A stretch of DNA of 64,000 nucleotides from Acetispira formosa (nom. nud.). Its GTDB lineage: Bacteria; Desulfobacterota; Desulfarculia; Adiutricales; Adiutricaceae. Of the stretch, positions 32,297 to 41,627 are shown in pieces. Where the stretch lies: the NCBI GenBank assembly GCA_023525915.1, contig CP026657.1, positions 3,310,001 to 3,374,000 on the forward strand, written 5' to 3'. The notes below the pieces were generated by a model, which searched no databases, was not told where the DNA came from, and saw nothing but the letters and a program-made list of their open reading frames with translations. Numbering within the stretch: the first letter of the stretch is position 1; each line of letters starts with the position of its first letter. The position numbers and the translations under genes were made by a program.

Positions 32297-33226
32297 CTAA
32301 CCGCGCTTGGCCTTTGGCGACGGGGTGTCGGTTTTGTCGGCCTTGTAGCTGCCGAACAGCTGGCCGCGTTCCAGGTCGGCCCTTTCGGAGGTGTAAAAGT
32401 CAGTCAGAAAACGGCGGATTTCTGTGACCGGCACTTCCGAATCCCAGCCGATCTTGCGGCATATCTTTTGGCAGACATCAATCAGAAGACGCGATGTTTC
32501 ATGTGACTTCGGCCGCCGGAGGAATTCTTCCAGCACCTGAAGCTCAAAGGCTCCATAAACGGCCAGTTGTTCATGGGTGAAGACGTAGGTCCGGGCCGGC
32601 CCTTCTTTCGGCGGCTCCAGGCTCAGGTCTTCCAGGAGCGCCCGCTTGGGCATGGAGATAACCAGCGTGCCGCCGATCAGGTCTCCGGCCCGCAGACGCT
32701 CACGGTTCCACATCGGCAGCGATACCAAAACCAGCACCCAGCCCAGAAGGGTCAGTTCTTGCCAGAATCCGGCCCCCCCGGCGGCCGGGAGGCTCAGGGC
32801 CAGCGACAGCGGCAGGAAAAATTCCACTTCCCTGGTCAGGTTGCGGGCGATGACGGCGGTCGGGGTCAGTTCCCCGCCATCGCGGCTGATAACCCGGAGG
32901 CCGCAGGTTTTTTTGCCCGGAGTGCGCCCCTGCCAGGCCAGTTCAAAGTGGAGAAAATAGAGGTTGCGCACAATAAAGGCGATGAACAGAATAAGAGTCA
33001 GGCCCACCGAGGCGTTGGTGCGGGAAAAAATCAAGAGGATTCCCAAAATATAAATGAAGATCACCGCCGCGAACATCAGCACCAGATCGATCAGGAAAGC
33101 GGCCAGCCTTTCGCCCCGGCCGCTGATTTGAACATCCAGCGGCACACCTTCGGGGCTGACAATTATTTTGCGGCGGCGGGTTATGCCTTCCAGGAGGGCG
33201 CCGACGCGGTCATCTCTCAGAGCCAT
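32297..33226 (-). CDS. RDD family membrane protein
   Basis: This 309-residue protein opens with a short soluble part. An RDD domain follows (PLDVQISGRGERLAAFLIDLVLM, then ELAWQGRTPGKKTCGLRVI and GELTPTAVIARNL) with about four helices, and a soluble, charged C-terminal third of about 120 residues. RDD proteins are poorly understood; some act in ion transport or envelope processes. It is the last gene of a six-gene operon and overlaps the SpoIIM-like gene by 17 bases. Confidence 0.9.
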   Translation of the reverse strand: MALRDDRVGALLEGITRRRKIIVSPEGVPLDVQISGRGERLAAFLIDLVLMFAAVIFIYILGILLIFSRTNASVGLTLILFIAFIVRNLYFLHFELAWQGRTPGKKTCGLRVISRDGGELTPTAVIARNLTREVEFFLPLSLALSLPAAGGAGFWQELTLLGWVLVLVSLPMWNRERLRAGDLIGGTLVISMPKRALLEDLSLEPPKEGPARTYVFTHEQLAVYGAFELQVLEEFLRRPKSHETSRLLIDVCQKICRKIGWDSEVPVTEIRRFLTDFYTSERADLERGQLFGSYKADKTDTPSPKAKRG

Positions 33227-34355
33227 TTTCCCCGGCCTTTCCGACTTTGGTGAAATAGAGGAACCAGACCAGCCCGGTCAGTGCGGCCATAAGATAGCGG
33301 CCCGGAGTATTGTTGATCAACTGGCGGCAGCCGCCCTCCAGAAACCCGGCGATGAAAAACAGGATCACTGAACCGGCCACCACCGAAGCGGCCCGGCGGC
33401 CGTGGAGAGCCAGCGCGTCCAGGCGGGACATTTCACCGGGAAAGATGATTTTTTCAGCCACCACCAGACCGGCCGCGCCGCAGAGGATAATGGCCAGAAA
33501 CTCAGTCACCCCGTGGATGGAGAGCCAGCCGATGAAATCCAAAGTCAGGCCCTTGTCCGCGTGGAGGGCGATGAATGCTCCGAGAGTCAGGCCGTTGTAG
33601 GCCATAAGAAACACTGTGGGAAGTCCGAAAGCGAAGCCCAGGCCGAAAGCCATCAGGCCCACGATGGTGTTGTGGCGGAAAAGTGAATTGGCGAAGACTA
33701 TAAAGGTGTCCACAAAGCCGGGCCAGGGGGCGAAAAGTTCGGTGCGCATCAGGTCTTCGGCCGTGCTGTCCGGCCCGCGCCCGCCCGCCAGCCACTCCGG
33801 CACCAGGAGGTTGAAATAGTTCATATCGCTTTTCACCAGAAGATAGCCCACCAGACCGCCGACCATCAATAGGGCGAAGATAATGGCCATATGCCAGCGC
33901 ATGGCCCGCACGTTTTCCGGGAAATCCCGGCGGATAAAAGAGCCCAGATTTTTCAGAATGCCGGTGCGCGGGCCATAGACGGCCAGATAGGCCCTGAGGG
34001 AGAGATTTTCCAGATACAGAAGCAGGTTGCGATCCAGGACGATATTCCTGGCCACCGACAGTGACGACATGACCGACCGATACAAAAGAGGCAGCTCTTC
34101 CACTTCCTGGGCCGACAGGGTGGAAAGCCCCTTCTTTTCCAGGCGGTCGACCATATCATCGAGCTTCCGCCAGCCGGCTTCACGCCCTTTGCGGAACTCC
34201 GCGCTTCTGAGAACCAGGGCGGACCGGGCCAGGTTTTCCGATTCAGGGCCGAGGCGGCGCGGGCCGGAAATGGGCTGATCGTTGGCTGCACCCGTTTGCG
34301 CGCTGTCTGCCGCCGGTTGACGGAACGTTGGCCGCGCGCCGGTGGAAACGGTCAT
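33210..34355 (-). CDS. Stage II sporulation protein M (SpoIIM)-family membrane protein
   Basis: This 381-residue protein has a soluble N-terminal half of about 150 residues (REAGWRKLDDMVDRLEKKG) and then about six membrane segments of the SpoIIM family (VFANSLFRHNTIVGLMAFGLGF, then LALHGRRAASVVAGSVILFF). There is no sign of sporulation genes here. In non-sporulating bacteria this family is regularly encoded with MoxR, DUF58 and RDD genes, as in this operon, and its role is unknown. It has a 4-base overlap with the DUF58 gene. Confidence 0.9.
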   Translation of the reverse strand: MTVSTGARPTFRQPAADSAQTGAANDQPISGPRRLGPESENLARSALVLRSAEFRKGREAGWRKLDDMVDRLEKKGLSTLSAQEVEELPLLYRSVMSSLSVARNIVLDRNLLLYLENLSLRAYLAVYGPRTGILKNLGSFIRRDFPENVRAMRWHMAIIFALLMVGGLVGYLLVKSDMNYFNLLVPEWLAGGRGPDSTAEDLMRTELFAPWPGFVDTFIVFANSLFRHNTIVGLMAFGLGFAFGLPTVFLMAYNGLTLGAFIALHADKGLTLDFIGWLSIHGVTEFLAIILCGAAGLVVAEKIIFPGEMSRLDALALHGRRAASVVAGSVILFFIAGFLEGGCRQLINNTPGRYLMAALTGLVWFLYFTKVGKAGENGSER

Positions 34356-35662
34356 AAAAGCCCCCTTTGTTTGATCATCAGGTAACGGTTTAACAGGGAG
34401 GCCGACATCTCGCGGGCCGGGACATCAAGGCAGTGGATACCCAGTCTGGCCGCCCGCTCCAGCACTATGGCCCGGTCGCGCAGAAACGTATCGGCGATGA
34501 CGGCTTCGGCCACGGCCGTAAAATCTTCCGGCGGGGCGTTTCTGGTGCGGGTGAGGAATGGATCGGAGAGGGTCACGAATATGACCAGGTGCCGCCGGGC
34601 CATAAGCTGAAGGCTTTCCAGCAGGAGTTCAGCCGAAATGGTATCGATAAACTCAGTAAACAGCACCACCAGGGCCCTCCGCTTGAGGCGGGAATTCAGC
34701 TCGGCCAAACCAAGGGTGAAATTGGTTTCTTCGGTCTGATAATCCAGGCCGGAGGTGAAGCGCTGAAACTGGGTGAACCAGGGCATGCCTCGGCCCGGCT
34801 TGAGGTAGCTTCTGAAACCGGCGTCAAAGCCCGCGCCGCCCACCAGGTCGCCGTTATGGAGCGATATCCACGACAAAATCAGCCCGGCGCGAATAGCGTG
34901 ATCCAGGCGGGGCATGCCGTCAATGGGCTCCAGCATCAGGTGTCCGGTATCAAAGCCCAGCACCACCTGATGATTGCGTTCCTGACGGAATTCCTTGGCC
35001 AGGAGCTTACGGTGACGGGCCGAGCGCTTCCAGTCAATCAGCCGGTTATCCATGCCTGGGGCGTAATCGGTAATATTGTCGAATTCCGTGCCTTCCCCTT
35101 TGAGGCGCTGGGTCTTTATGCCGAAAGCCGCGTCGCGGGCGAAAAATTGCAAAGCCGCTTCATGAATGCCTTTAAGGTCGGGCACGACTTCAATGGTCTT
35201 GTCCAGCGGCCGCCTCTGGCGATATTCAACCAGCCCCAGCGGCCCGCGCCAGCGCAGCCACAGGGCCAGGACCGTCAGCCGGCCGCGCCGCAGCGGCGCC
35301 AGCGGGAGGCCCATTTCCAGCGGCCCTTCCGATATATAACCGAATGAAGGGCGCGGCTCCTCCGCATCGCCCTTCAGCTCCAGAAGGGTCTCCACCGGCA
35401 GCGGCCGGTCATAGGCTTCGGCGGTCAAGGTCAATCTGACTTCATCTTTAAGGCCGACATAAAGGCGCGGCGGCACGGCGGCTTCCGACAAAAGCCTTCT
35501 GCCTGATAGCGCCATGACGAAATCGGCCCCGATAAAGGCCAGGACAAAAGCCGGATAATAGAGCGCGCCATACCAGCCCCCCGGCCTTACTGTAACAATC
35601 AAAAGAGCCAGGGGAACGGAGAGCGCGAATAAACAGGCGGCTTTGCGGGTGGGCCGCGTCAT
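34352..35662 (-). CDS. DUF58 domain protein
   Basis: This 436-residue protein starts with two hydrophobic segments (about 10-50), followed by a beta-rich part. The DUF58 signature is in the [35 protein letters not shown] stretch (about residues 205-240). A von Willebrand A-like fold follows ([11 protein letters not shown], with DxGxx in place of DxSxS). DUF58 proteins pair with MoxR ATPases, which are thought to act on them as chaperones. It is an operon member with 4-base overlaps on both sides. Confidence 0.92.
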   Translation of the reverse strand: MTRPTRKAACLFALSVPLALLIVTVRPGGWYGALYYPAFVLAFIGADFVMALSGRRLLSEAAVPPRLYVGLKDEVRLTLTAEAYDRPLPVETLLELKGDAEEPRPSFGYISEGPLEMGLPLAPLRRGRLTVLALWLRWRGPLGLVEYRQRRPLDKTIEVVPDLKGIHEAALQFFARDAAFGIKTQRLKGEGTEFDNITDYAPGMDNRLIDWKRSARHRKLLAKEFRQERNHQVVLGFDTGHLMLEPIDGMPRLDHAIRAGLILSWISLHNGDLVGGAGFDAGFRSYLKPGRGMPWFTQFQRFTSGLDYQTEETNFTLGLAELNSRLKRRALVVLFTEFIDTISAELLLESLQLMARRHLVIFVTLSDPFLTRTRNAPPEDFTAVAEAVIADTFLRDRAIVLERAARLGIHCLDVPAREMSASLLNRYLMIKQRGLL

Positions 35663-36615
35663 CTGGGGGCCGCCGTCTGGTCAATGATGGAGGACAGGGC
35701 CTGGTCGCTGGTGACGCCCTCAATGTCTGAGGCCGGGGTCATGACGATGCGGTGGCGCAGAAGGGGCAGTGTTATCCTCTTGATATCGTCGGGAATGACG
35801 AAATCGCGGCCGGAGACGGCGGCGAAAGCCCTGGAGGCCGAGGCCATCATATTGGCCGCGCGGGTGGAGGCCCCGGTTTCAATGGCCGGGTGGGAGCGGG
35901 TGGCCCGGATGATGTCCACGATGTAATCCACCAGTTGGTCGGTCAGACGAATGGCGGCTGTGACGGCCCTGGCTTCGGCCAGTTGTTCCTTGCTCACCAC
36001 CGGCCGCATGGCGAAATCGGATATTTTGGGCATGGCCGAATAATGGCCGTGACGGCGCACAATGTCGCGCTCTTCATCGCGGGAGGGGTAGTCGATCACC
36101 ACCTTGAACAGGAAGCGGTCCAACTGGGCCTCCGGCAGGGGATATGTGCCCTGCTGCTCAATGGGGTTCTGGGTGGCCACCACCATGAATTCCTGGCCAA
36201 GGTCATAGGTCTGCTTGTCAATGGTGACGGTGCGTTCATTCATGGCCTGGAGCAAGGCCGCCTGGGTTTTGGGCGGGGTCCGGTTGATTTCGTCGGCCAG
36301 GAGGATGTGGGTGAAAATAGGCCCGGCCGTCAGAACGAACGAATTGGTCTGAAAGTTGAAAAGATTGGTGCCCAGAACGTCGCCGGGCATCATGTCGGGG
36401 GTGAACTGGATGCGGCCGAAGTGGAGGTTCAGGCACACGGCGAAGGATTGAACCAGAAAGGTTTTGCCTGTGCCGGGCACACCCTCCAGAAGCACATGAC
36501 CGCCGCTCAAGAGGCTGGTCAGCAATAGTTCCACCGCCTCTTCCTGCCCGACGATGACCTTGCCGATTTCGGCCCTGATGCTATTTACGATTGACCCGAC
36601 TTGTCCCAGATCCAT
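35659..36615 (-). CDS. MoxR-family AAA+ ATPase
   Basis: This 318-residue cytosolic ATPase has Walker A GVPGTGKT, Walker [10 protein letters not shown], sensor region [24 protein letters not shown] and the lid [13 protein letters not shown]. MoxR proteins form hexamers that help assemble or insert cofactors into partner proteins with VWA domains. The partner here would be the DUF58 protein encoded next. The start at 36615 overlaps the end of the DUF4350 gene by 35 bases; ggag lies upstream. Confidence 0.95.
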   Translation of the reverse strand: MDLGQVGSIVNSIRAEIGKVIVGQEEAVELLLTSLLSGGHVLLEGVPGTGKTFLVQSFAVCLNLHFGRIQFTPDMMPGDVLGTNLFNFQTNSFVLTAGPIFTHILLADEINRTPPKTQAALLQAMNERTVTIDKQTYDLGQEFMVVATQNPIEQQGTYPLPEAQLDRFLFKVVIDYPSRDEERDIVRRHGHYSAMPKISDFAMRPVVSKEQLAEARAVTAAIRLTDQLVDYIVDIIRATRSHPAIETGASTRAANMMASASRAFAAVSGRDFVIPDDIKRITLPLLRHRIVMTPASDIEGVTSDQALSSIIDQTAAPR

Positions 36616-37849
36616 TCAGAATGTCTCCCTTCCAGCGATAAATCTTCCTGGCGTTTTTATAAAGCCGGTCCAGGCCTCCGGCGTTTTTGCCATGCTTGTC
36701 AAACGCATCCCGCATAATGTCCGAGCAGGATGTTTTTAAGCCTCTGGAGCGGCCGACGCGGTCCAGCCACTCTATCAGGTTTTTACCAGCCAGGCCGCCG
36801 GGCGCGTGGAGGGCGGCGGCGGCCGAGCGCACCGTCAGGCGGATGAAGCCGCGCAGAATCACCTCATGGTGCCCGGCGTAATCCAACAGGCGGGCCCCAT
36901 TGGCGATAAGCCCGGCCTTACCAAAATCAAGCGCCCGTTTTGAGCGTCTGGCCACCCCGAAGCGGCCGGTCCCGGCCAGCACCATCATCAGCGCGGCGGC
37001 GCAGACCAGAGCGGTCACCACCGCGAAGGGGAAGCGGAACAGAAGTTTCATCGGCGACCATTGAGCCGCCTGAAAGCCGTGCACTGTCTCATCAAAAACA
37101 ATGGGAGCCTCGGCTCCGCCCCCGCCGTCCGTGGCGGCCAGGGCATCGAGCAGGGTGACCATAAAAGCGGCGTTCCGCCCACGGCCCAAGCCGTGATTGG
37201 ACATGACGTCGGGATCGGAAAGCACCCAAATCCGATTGCGGCCCTCCCGCATTTCGCCAACCAGCATGGCCTCTTCCGTGCCCACCACCGGCCGCAGCTC
37301 TTTGGAACGGATCAGTTGGACCAGTCCGCCGGAGCCGGAGGGTTTGAAGGGCAGCTCGTTTCCTTCCCACTCCTTGGGCCATTCTTTGCGGATGACCCAG
37401 CTTTGACCGGCCACCAGAGCCAGGGTTTGCTGGGGGTTGAGATTGGCGACGGGCATGACTTCGCCTATCCAGGCCGGGCGGTCTTCATCCTGGAAGCCGC
37501 GCCATTTTGGCAGCACCAAAAGCAGCCGGGGAGCGGAGAGGAGCCGGAGGCCGTCTTCGCTTTTGATCAGCCGCAAATCCGGCTCGGCCACAATTAATGT
37601 GCCCCTTGAGCCGACCGTGGCCAGGGTATTGCTGACGGCCCGCCGCACGGGCCGGCCCAGCCGCCGCATCACGTCATAGATTCCGGCGTGGCCAATGGCG
37701 GAGGTGGAAAAACTGCCGGGGCTGGAGCGGCTGCCCCTGGAAACGGGGGCGTCGTCAAAGGCCGGAAGCAGAACCGACAAGGCCAGGAGAGTGAGCGCGC
37801 AGGCCAGCAAGAGGGCCAGGGTGGAAGGGGTAAAAACCGTGTTCTTCAT
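36581..37849 (-). CDS. DUF4350-type membrane protein
   Basis: This 422-residue protein has an N-terminal membrane anchor (about 10-30), a soluble domain ([32 protein letters not shown], then [24 protein letters not shown]) and a second membrane helix near residue 290. A cytosolic helical tail follows. The pattern fits DUF4350, a class-I glutamine-amidotransferase-like fold often encoded with MoxR and DUF58. The enzymatic activity is unknown. It overlaps the DUF4129 gene by 4 bases. Confidence 0.8.
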   Translation of the reverse strand: MKNTVFTPSTLALLLACALTLLALSVLLPAFDDAPVSRGSRSSPGSFSTSAIGHAGIYDVMRRLGRPVRRAVSNTLATVGSRGTLIVAEPDLRLIKSEDGLRLLSAPRLLLVLPKWRGFQDEDRPAWIGEVMPVANLNPQQTLALVAGQSWVIRKEWPKEWEGNELPFKPSGSGGLVQLIRSKELRPVVGTEEAMLVGEMREGRNRIWVLSDPDVMSNHGLGRGRNAAFMVTLLDALAATDGGGGAEAPIVFDETVHGFQAAQWSPMKLLFRFPFAVVTALVCAAALMMVLAGTGRFGVARRSKRALDFGKAGLIANGARLLDYAGHHEVILRGFIRLTVRSAAAALHAPGGLAGKNLIEWLDRVGRSRGLKTSCSDIMRDAFDKHGKNAGGLDRLYKNARKIYRWKGDILNGSGTSRVNRK

Positions 37850-38556
37850 ACCCGCCCTCCGCTCTGAAGGCTCTGGGTCAGGATTTCAAAACTTTGGCGG
37901 CAGGCCAGATATTCCGCTTCACCCGGTTCGTAGTCGCCAAAATAAGATATTTCCACCCGGCCGATGATATCGGCAAAGGCTGCCCCGGCCTTGGGCCCCA
38001 GGCCGATGCGGGCCAGGATTTCGCGGCTGGTCAGGGAGGCGGCTATCGAAACATCCAGCTTCAGACGCAGTTCACTGACGCTCCGCAGCAGAAGCACATG
38101 CATGGCCCTGGCAAAATTGCCGCGCCTGGCCAGTTCCTCCGCCTCCAGTTGCGCCATATCCATGCGGGCTGTAACTGCATGAGGCGCGTCGTCCGCCGCC
38201 GCTTCTTCTTCCGCCTTGAGCTTGCGGGCGCGGCTGTTGCTCCAAAGGTTGTCACGCAGTTTCAACAGAAGCACGGCCACCACCACTGCAATGGCTCCCC
38301 ATAGTAAAAATTTGGCGGTTTTCTCTGACAGGGAAAAGAATGAGGGCAGTTTGATGGGTTCAAGGTCGGGGGGCACCGGGTACCCCTCAGGCATTTGGGT
38401 CTGAAGGTTGAGGTGGCGGATGGATTGTTTAAGGGCGGAAGCGGCGGCTTCTTCTGAAACCGCCGCCGGGCCGGACGAATCAGCATAAACTAACGGTCCG
38501 GCCCAAAGGGCAATGGCGACGCACAATATGGCCGCTATTTTTCCAAACAGTCGCAT
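37846..38556 (-). CDS. DUF4129-type protein, first gene of the MoxR operon
   Basis: This 236-residue protein has a signal peptide (about 1-26, ending LVYADS) and a short extracytoplasmic part. One membrane helix lies at about residues 84-102 (FLLWGAIAVVVAVLLLKL), and the cytosolic C-terminal region is of DUF4129 type (ARAMHVLLLRSVSELR, then LTSREILARI). It begins the operon DUF4129, DUF4350, MoxR, DUF58, SpoIIM-like, RDD. The joint role is probably envelope-related. Confidence 0.8.
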   Translation of the reverse strand: MRLFGKIAAILCVAIALWAGPLVYADSSGPAAVSEEAAASALKQSIRHLNLQTQMPEGYPVPPDLEPIKLPSFFSLSEKTAKFLLWGAIAVVVAVLLLKLRDNLWSNSRARKLKAEEEAAADDAPHAVTARMDMAQLEAEELARRGNFARAMHVLLLRSVSELRLKLDVSIAASLTSREILARIGLGPKAGAAFADIIGRVEISYFGDYEPGEAEYLACRQSFEILTQSLQSGGRV

Positions 38557-38646
38557 CGGGGAAATCTTTCAACGGAATATCAGCTTTTAATAACCTCACG
38601 GCTCAGACCATCATACAGTAAAACACTGTTGAGGGGAAGACGCGAA

Positions 38647-38839
38647 AGGTTTAAGCAGCAATTCTAATTATGTCCGACACCGCCGCATAAAGCCGGGGTC
38701 GAGCGCAGCGAGACGGAGCGCCAGCGACTGATTTTGACGAAAAAATAGTTGCTCGCGAAACAAAAACCACGCTTTTTGTGTAGCTACGAGTCGTAAGTTC
38801 AAGGGAAAAACCCATAATTAGAATCGCTGAGGTTTAAGC
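38647..38839. mobile_element. R2 MITE-like element, single copy with flanking direct repeats
   Basis: The 172-bp core (38657-38828) has 16-bp terminal inverted repeats differing by one base (agcaattctaattatg and, on the other strand, agcgattctaattatg). It is flanked by the 10-base direct repeat aggtttaagc (38647-38656 and 38830-38839; one extra base on the right). The right repeat overlaps the stop codon of the aldo-keto reductase gene. It shares the internal block gcgagacggagcg and the hairpin caaaaaccacgctttttg with the tandem copies at 16297. It has no transposase and would need one in trans. Confidence 0.75.
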
Positions 38840-39676
38840 TATGACGTAGCCGTCTTCATCAAAATTGTAAGCCGCGCTGATAATGCTTTTGTCCTCATTT
38901 AAGGCGGCAATGGCGTTCAGCTCCTGTTCGTTTAGGGAAAAGCCGTCTATATCCGCGTTTTCCCGAATGCGGACCGGATGGGCTGATTTGGGTATGGCCA
39001 CCAATCCGTTCTGAACTTCCCACCTAAGGACAATCTGGGCTGGAGTGCGGTTGTATCTGGCGGCCAGCTTTTTGATGACTGGAGCCTCAAACACTTTGCC
39101 GCGCGCCAGTGGAGCGAAAGCCTCCACCTGTATATCTTCCTTGATGCACCACTGGCGCAGCTCTTCACTGGTTTTCAACGGATGAATTTCGACCTGATTG
39201 ACCGCCGGGCGAATGGAGGCCTTGCTCAATAGCTTCTCCAGCTTGGGCACATCAAAATTGCAGACGCCGAGGGACCGGACCAGCCCGTCCGCCCTCAGTT
39301 TCTCCAGGGCCCGCCAGGTGTCTTCCGTGCGCCCGGCCACCGGCCAGTGGAGCAGGTATAAATCAAGATACTCCAGCTTCAGAAGTCCCAGGCTCCGGCG
39401 GCAGGCCGCCAGCGTGGATTCATAGCCCTGCTCGTCATTCCAGACTTTCGTGGTGATGTAAAGCTCTTCGCGGGGAAAGCCGCTTTGGCTAAGCACCTGC
39501 CCCAGTTCAGCCTCGTTTTGGTAATATGAGGCTGTATCGAAAAGTCTATAGCCGGCCTCCAGGGCCGCAGTCAGGGCGGCCGGGGTCTCTTCCGGGCTCA
39601 TGCGCCAGAAACCCAAACCCAGGCGCGGTATTTTACTTCCGTCCGACAGTTGAAAACCGTTCTTGATATTGAACAT
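38834..39676 (-). CDS. Aldo-keto reductase
   Basis: This 280-residue cytosolic NADPH-dependent oxidoreductase has a TIM-barrel fold. The catalytic tetrad is Asp47, Tyr52, Lys77 and His110 (in FDTASYYQNE, TTKVWN and YLLHWP). The coenzyme-binding end is IPKSAHPVRIRENADI. The length and pattern match the 2,5-diketo-gluconate reductase-like branch. The substrate is unknown. The stop codon lies inside the direct repeat that flanks the R2 element, so the element sits immediately behind the coding region. Confidence 0.95.
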   Translation of the reverse strand: MFNIKNGFQLSDGSKIPRLGLGFWRMSPEETPAALTAALEAGYRLFDTASYYQNEAELGQVLSQSGFPREELYITTKVWNDEQGYESTLAACRRSLGLLKLEYLDLYLLHWPVAGRTEDTWRALEKLRADGLVRSLGVCNFDVPKLEKLLSKASIRPAVNQVEIHPLKTSEELRQWCIKEDIQVEAFAPLARGKVFEAPVIKKLAARYNRTPAQIVLRWEVQNGLVAIPKSAHPVRIRENADIDGFSLNEQELNAIAALNEDKSIISAAYNFDEDGYVIA

Positions 39677-39799
39677 GGCGGCCTCACCTTCATGTTGTCC
39701 CGAACGAACAATTATCAGTGCGTGTCAGGGCACCGCAAATCAAAGATATATCTTACCATGCTTCAAAGCAATTTGTAATACATACGAATAATGGGGCCA

Positions 39800-40068
39800 G
39801 GGCAGCCGCTTGGAAACGGCAAAGATAAAACCAGGCCGTGCGGGCGGAAACTTTTATGAAAGGCACTGACGTCGCTCGTAATTTTCTCTGATTCCCGGCC
39901 GGGTGGCTACATCGGCGGTTGGTGAGTGCGTGCCCGTCCGGGGAGTAAAATTACGAGCGACTTACAGAAAATTTTCCGCCCGCACGGCCTGGTCAGTGTC
40001 GGCGTTTGGGTGGGGTGACGGTTGCGGTCTTCTTTTTGTGAGCCGACCACGTCCTTCTGGTTTTACCG
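39800..40068. repeat. R3 long-palindrome element, single-hairpin copy
   Basis: The copy starts with a diverged form of the R3 end (cttggaaacggcaaagataa) and holds one long hairpin with arms at about 39833-39889 and 39942-39990. Its loop is the R3 loop (attcccggccgggtggc ... gtgcccgtccggggag). A tail follows at 39991-40068 that is the reverse complement of the segment between the two hairpins of the copy at 18684. The arms pair well but differ from those of the first hairpin there. Confidence 0.75.
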
Positions 40069-40409
40069 GGAGCTCTTTTTTCAGCAATTGTCCGGCGATT
40101 TTTTTGGTTGGTTGTGTTATAATAATTACTAAGTCGGTCGATATAGATACCTTGCTGTTTTGTTAAATTTGGGTCAACTGGAACTTTATATGTTTTACCT
40201 GCTTCAACCAGTGATTTTTCAACTTCCGCCTATTTTAATCATATCGAATATCGAGATCAAACCATAGACATGACTAGAATCATACACTTGCCAAAAATGG
40301 ATTATGGCCTTACCATTATCCAGTGATATATTGTCTGAATTACCACAATATGTGGCCCGAAATATGCTACAATTTGACCGATGGCGTATTTTTTGACAGG
40401 AGAGTAAAG
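40069..40409. other. Leader region of the FIST gene
   Basis: This AT-rich stretch follows the R3 element. Nothing coding is visible. Weak promoter-like sequence (tacaat near 40367) lies about 40 bases before the start, without a convincing -35 box. Confidence 0.35.
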
Positions 40410-41618
40410 ATGCATGCAGGAGTTGGCTTCAGTGAAAATCCAGATACCGTCATGGGCGGGATGCAGGCCGCAAGCGAAGCTTTGAAAGAAGCCGGGCGCT
40501 CCGGGCCGTGCGATCTGGTGCTCCTGTTCGCCACGGCCAGGCATGACGCCCCCACTCTGCGTGAGGCGGTGGCCTCAGTGGTCGGGCGCGATGTCCCCAT
40601 AATCGGCGGCGCCTCCACCGGGGCCATTTCCAACACCGCTTTCGGCTATGCTGGCGATCAGATTATCCTGGCCGCTTTCTGGCTGGACGGCTCCGGCTAT
40701 AACCTTGAAATCCAGGCGGAACTGACCCCCGGCGAAGAGGAAGAGGCCGGCCTTGAGCTGGGCCGCAAGCTGGCCGGGCGGGGCGTGCGGCCCGATTCCA
40801 ACGTGCTCCTTTTTTATGACGCCATTAACCGCATCGATGACCAGGTGAAGATGATCATGGCCACCCCCCTTCTGCGCGGCCTTGAAAAGAGCCTGGGGTT
40901 CCTCCCTGACCTCATCGGGGCCGGTCTTCAGGGCGACTACTCCGCCTCGCCCACCATGCAGTGGACCGGCCAGGGCACCGTGGATCATCATGCCCTGGCC
41001 CTGACCTTTTCCGATGATGTGCGCATAGACAGCGTCATCATGCACGGCTGCCGTCCGGCTACCGGCTATTACACCGTCACCAAAGCCGATATGCAGACCA
41101 TCCTGGAAATAAACGGCCGTCCGGCCCTGAGCTTCATGCATGAACTCCTCGGCCCGGCCATACCGGTGGAAGATTATGCCTTTTTCCTGATTTTTGGCAT
41201 AAACCGGGGCGACAAGTGGGGCGAATTCGATGAAAAGAGCTATGCCAGCCGCCTGTGCCTGGCCATAGACAAAGAGCGCGAAGGCATCGTTATGTTCGAA
41301 CCGGACATGGTGGAGGGTACCCAGTTCCAGGTAATGTTCCGCAGTCTCGACCTGGACTATATGCCGCCGAGAATAGAGCGGCTTTTTTCCGGGCTGGACG
41401 GCCGCAAGCCGGTCTTCGCCCTGTATATTGACTGCGCCGGGCGGGCCGCCGCCTATTCCGGGGCCGACCTGGAAGACGCTGTGGCCGTGCAGAAGACCGT
41501 CGCCGGACGGGTGCCTTTAGTGGGCCTTTATACCGGCGTGGAAATTGCTTCTGTGGAAGGTGTGCCGCGCGGGCTGGACTGGACCGGCGTTTTCAGCCTG
41601 TTCAGTGTGCCTAAATAA
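40410..41618 (+). CDS. FIST domain sensor protein
   Basis: This 402-residue soluble protein has an N-terminal FIST domain (about 30-220: VLLFATARHDAPTLREAVAS, then VPIIGGASTGAISNTAFGYAG) and a C-terminal FIST_C domain (ALYIDCAGRAAAYSG, then VPLVGLYTGVEIA). FIST domains are proposed to sense small ligands such as amino acids and to feed signalling proteins. The start at 40410 follows acaggagag; the longer frame to 40323 lacks a site. It is followed after nine bases by a hybrid kinase, so the pair forms a sensor-kinase unit. Confidence 0.93.
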   Translation: MHAGVGFSENPDTVMGGMQAASEALKEAGRSGPCDLVLLFATARHDAPTLREAVASVVGRDVPIIGGASTGAISNTAFGYAGDQIILAAFWLDGSGYNLEIQAELTPGEEEEAGLELGRKLAGRGVRPDSNVLLFYDAINRIDDQVKMIMATPLLRGLEKSLGFLPDLIGAGLQGDYSASPTMQWTGQGTVDHHALALTFSDDVRIDSVIMHGCRPATGYYTVTKADMQTILEINGRPALSFMHELLGPAIPVEDYAFFLIFGINRGDKWGEFDEKSYASRLCLAIDKEREGIVMFEPDMVEGTQFQVMFRSLDLDYMPPRIERLFSGLDGRKPVFALYIDCAGRAAAYSGADLEDAVAVQKTVAGRVPLVGLYTGVEIASVEGVPRGLDWTGVFSLFSVPK

Positions 41619-41627
41619 TGAACTCTG

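Noticed and set aside
38647-40068. CRISPR-like repeats
   Set aside because: Repeats in this window are long palindromic elements; there is no array of short repeats with regular unique spacers and no cas gene.
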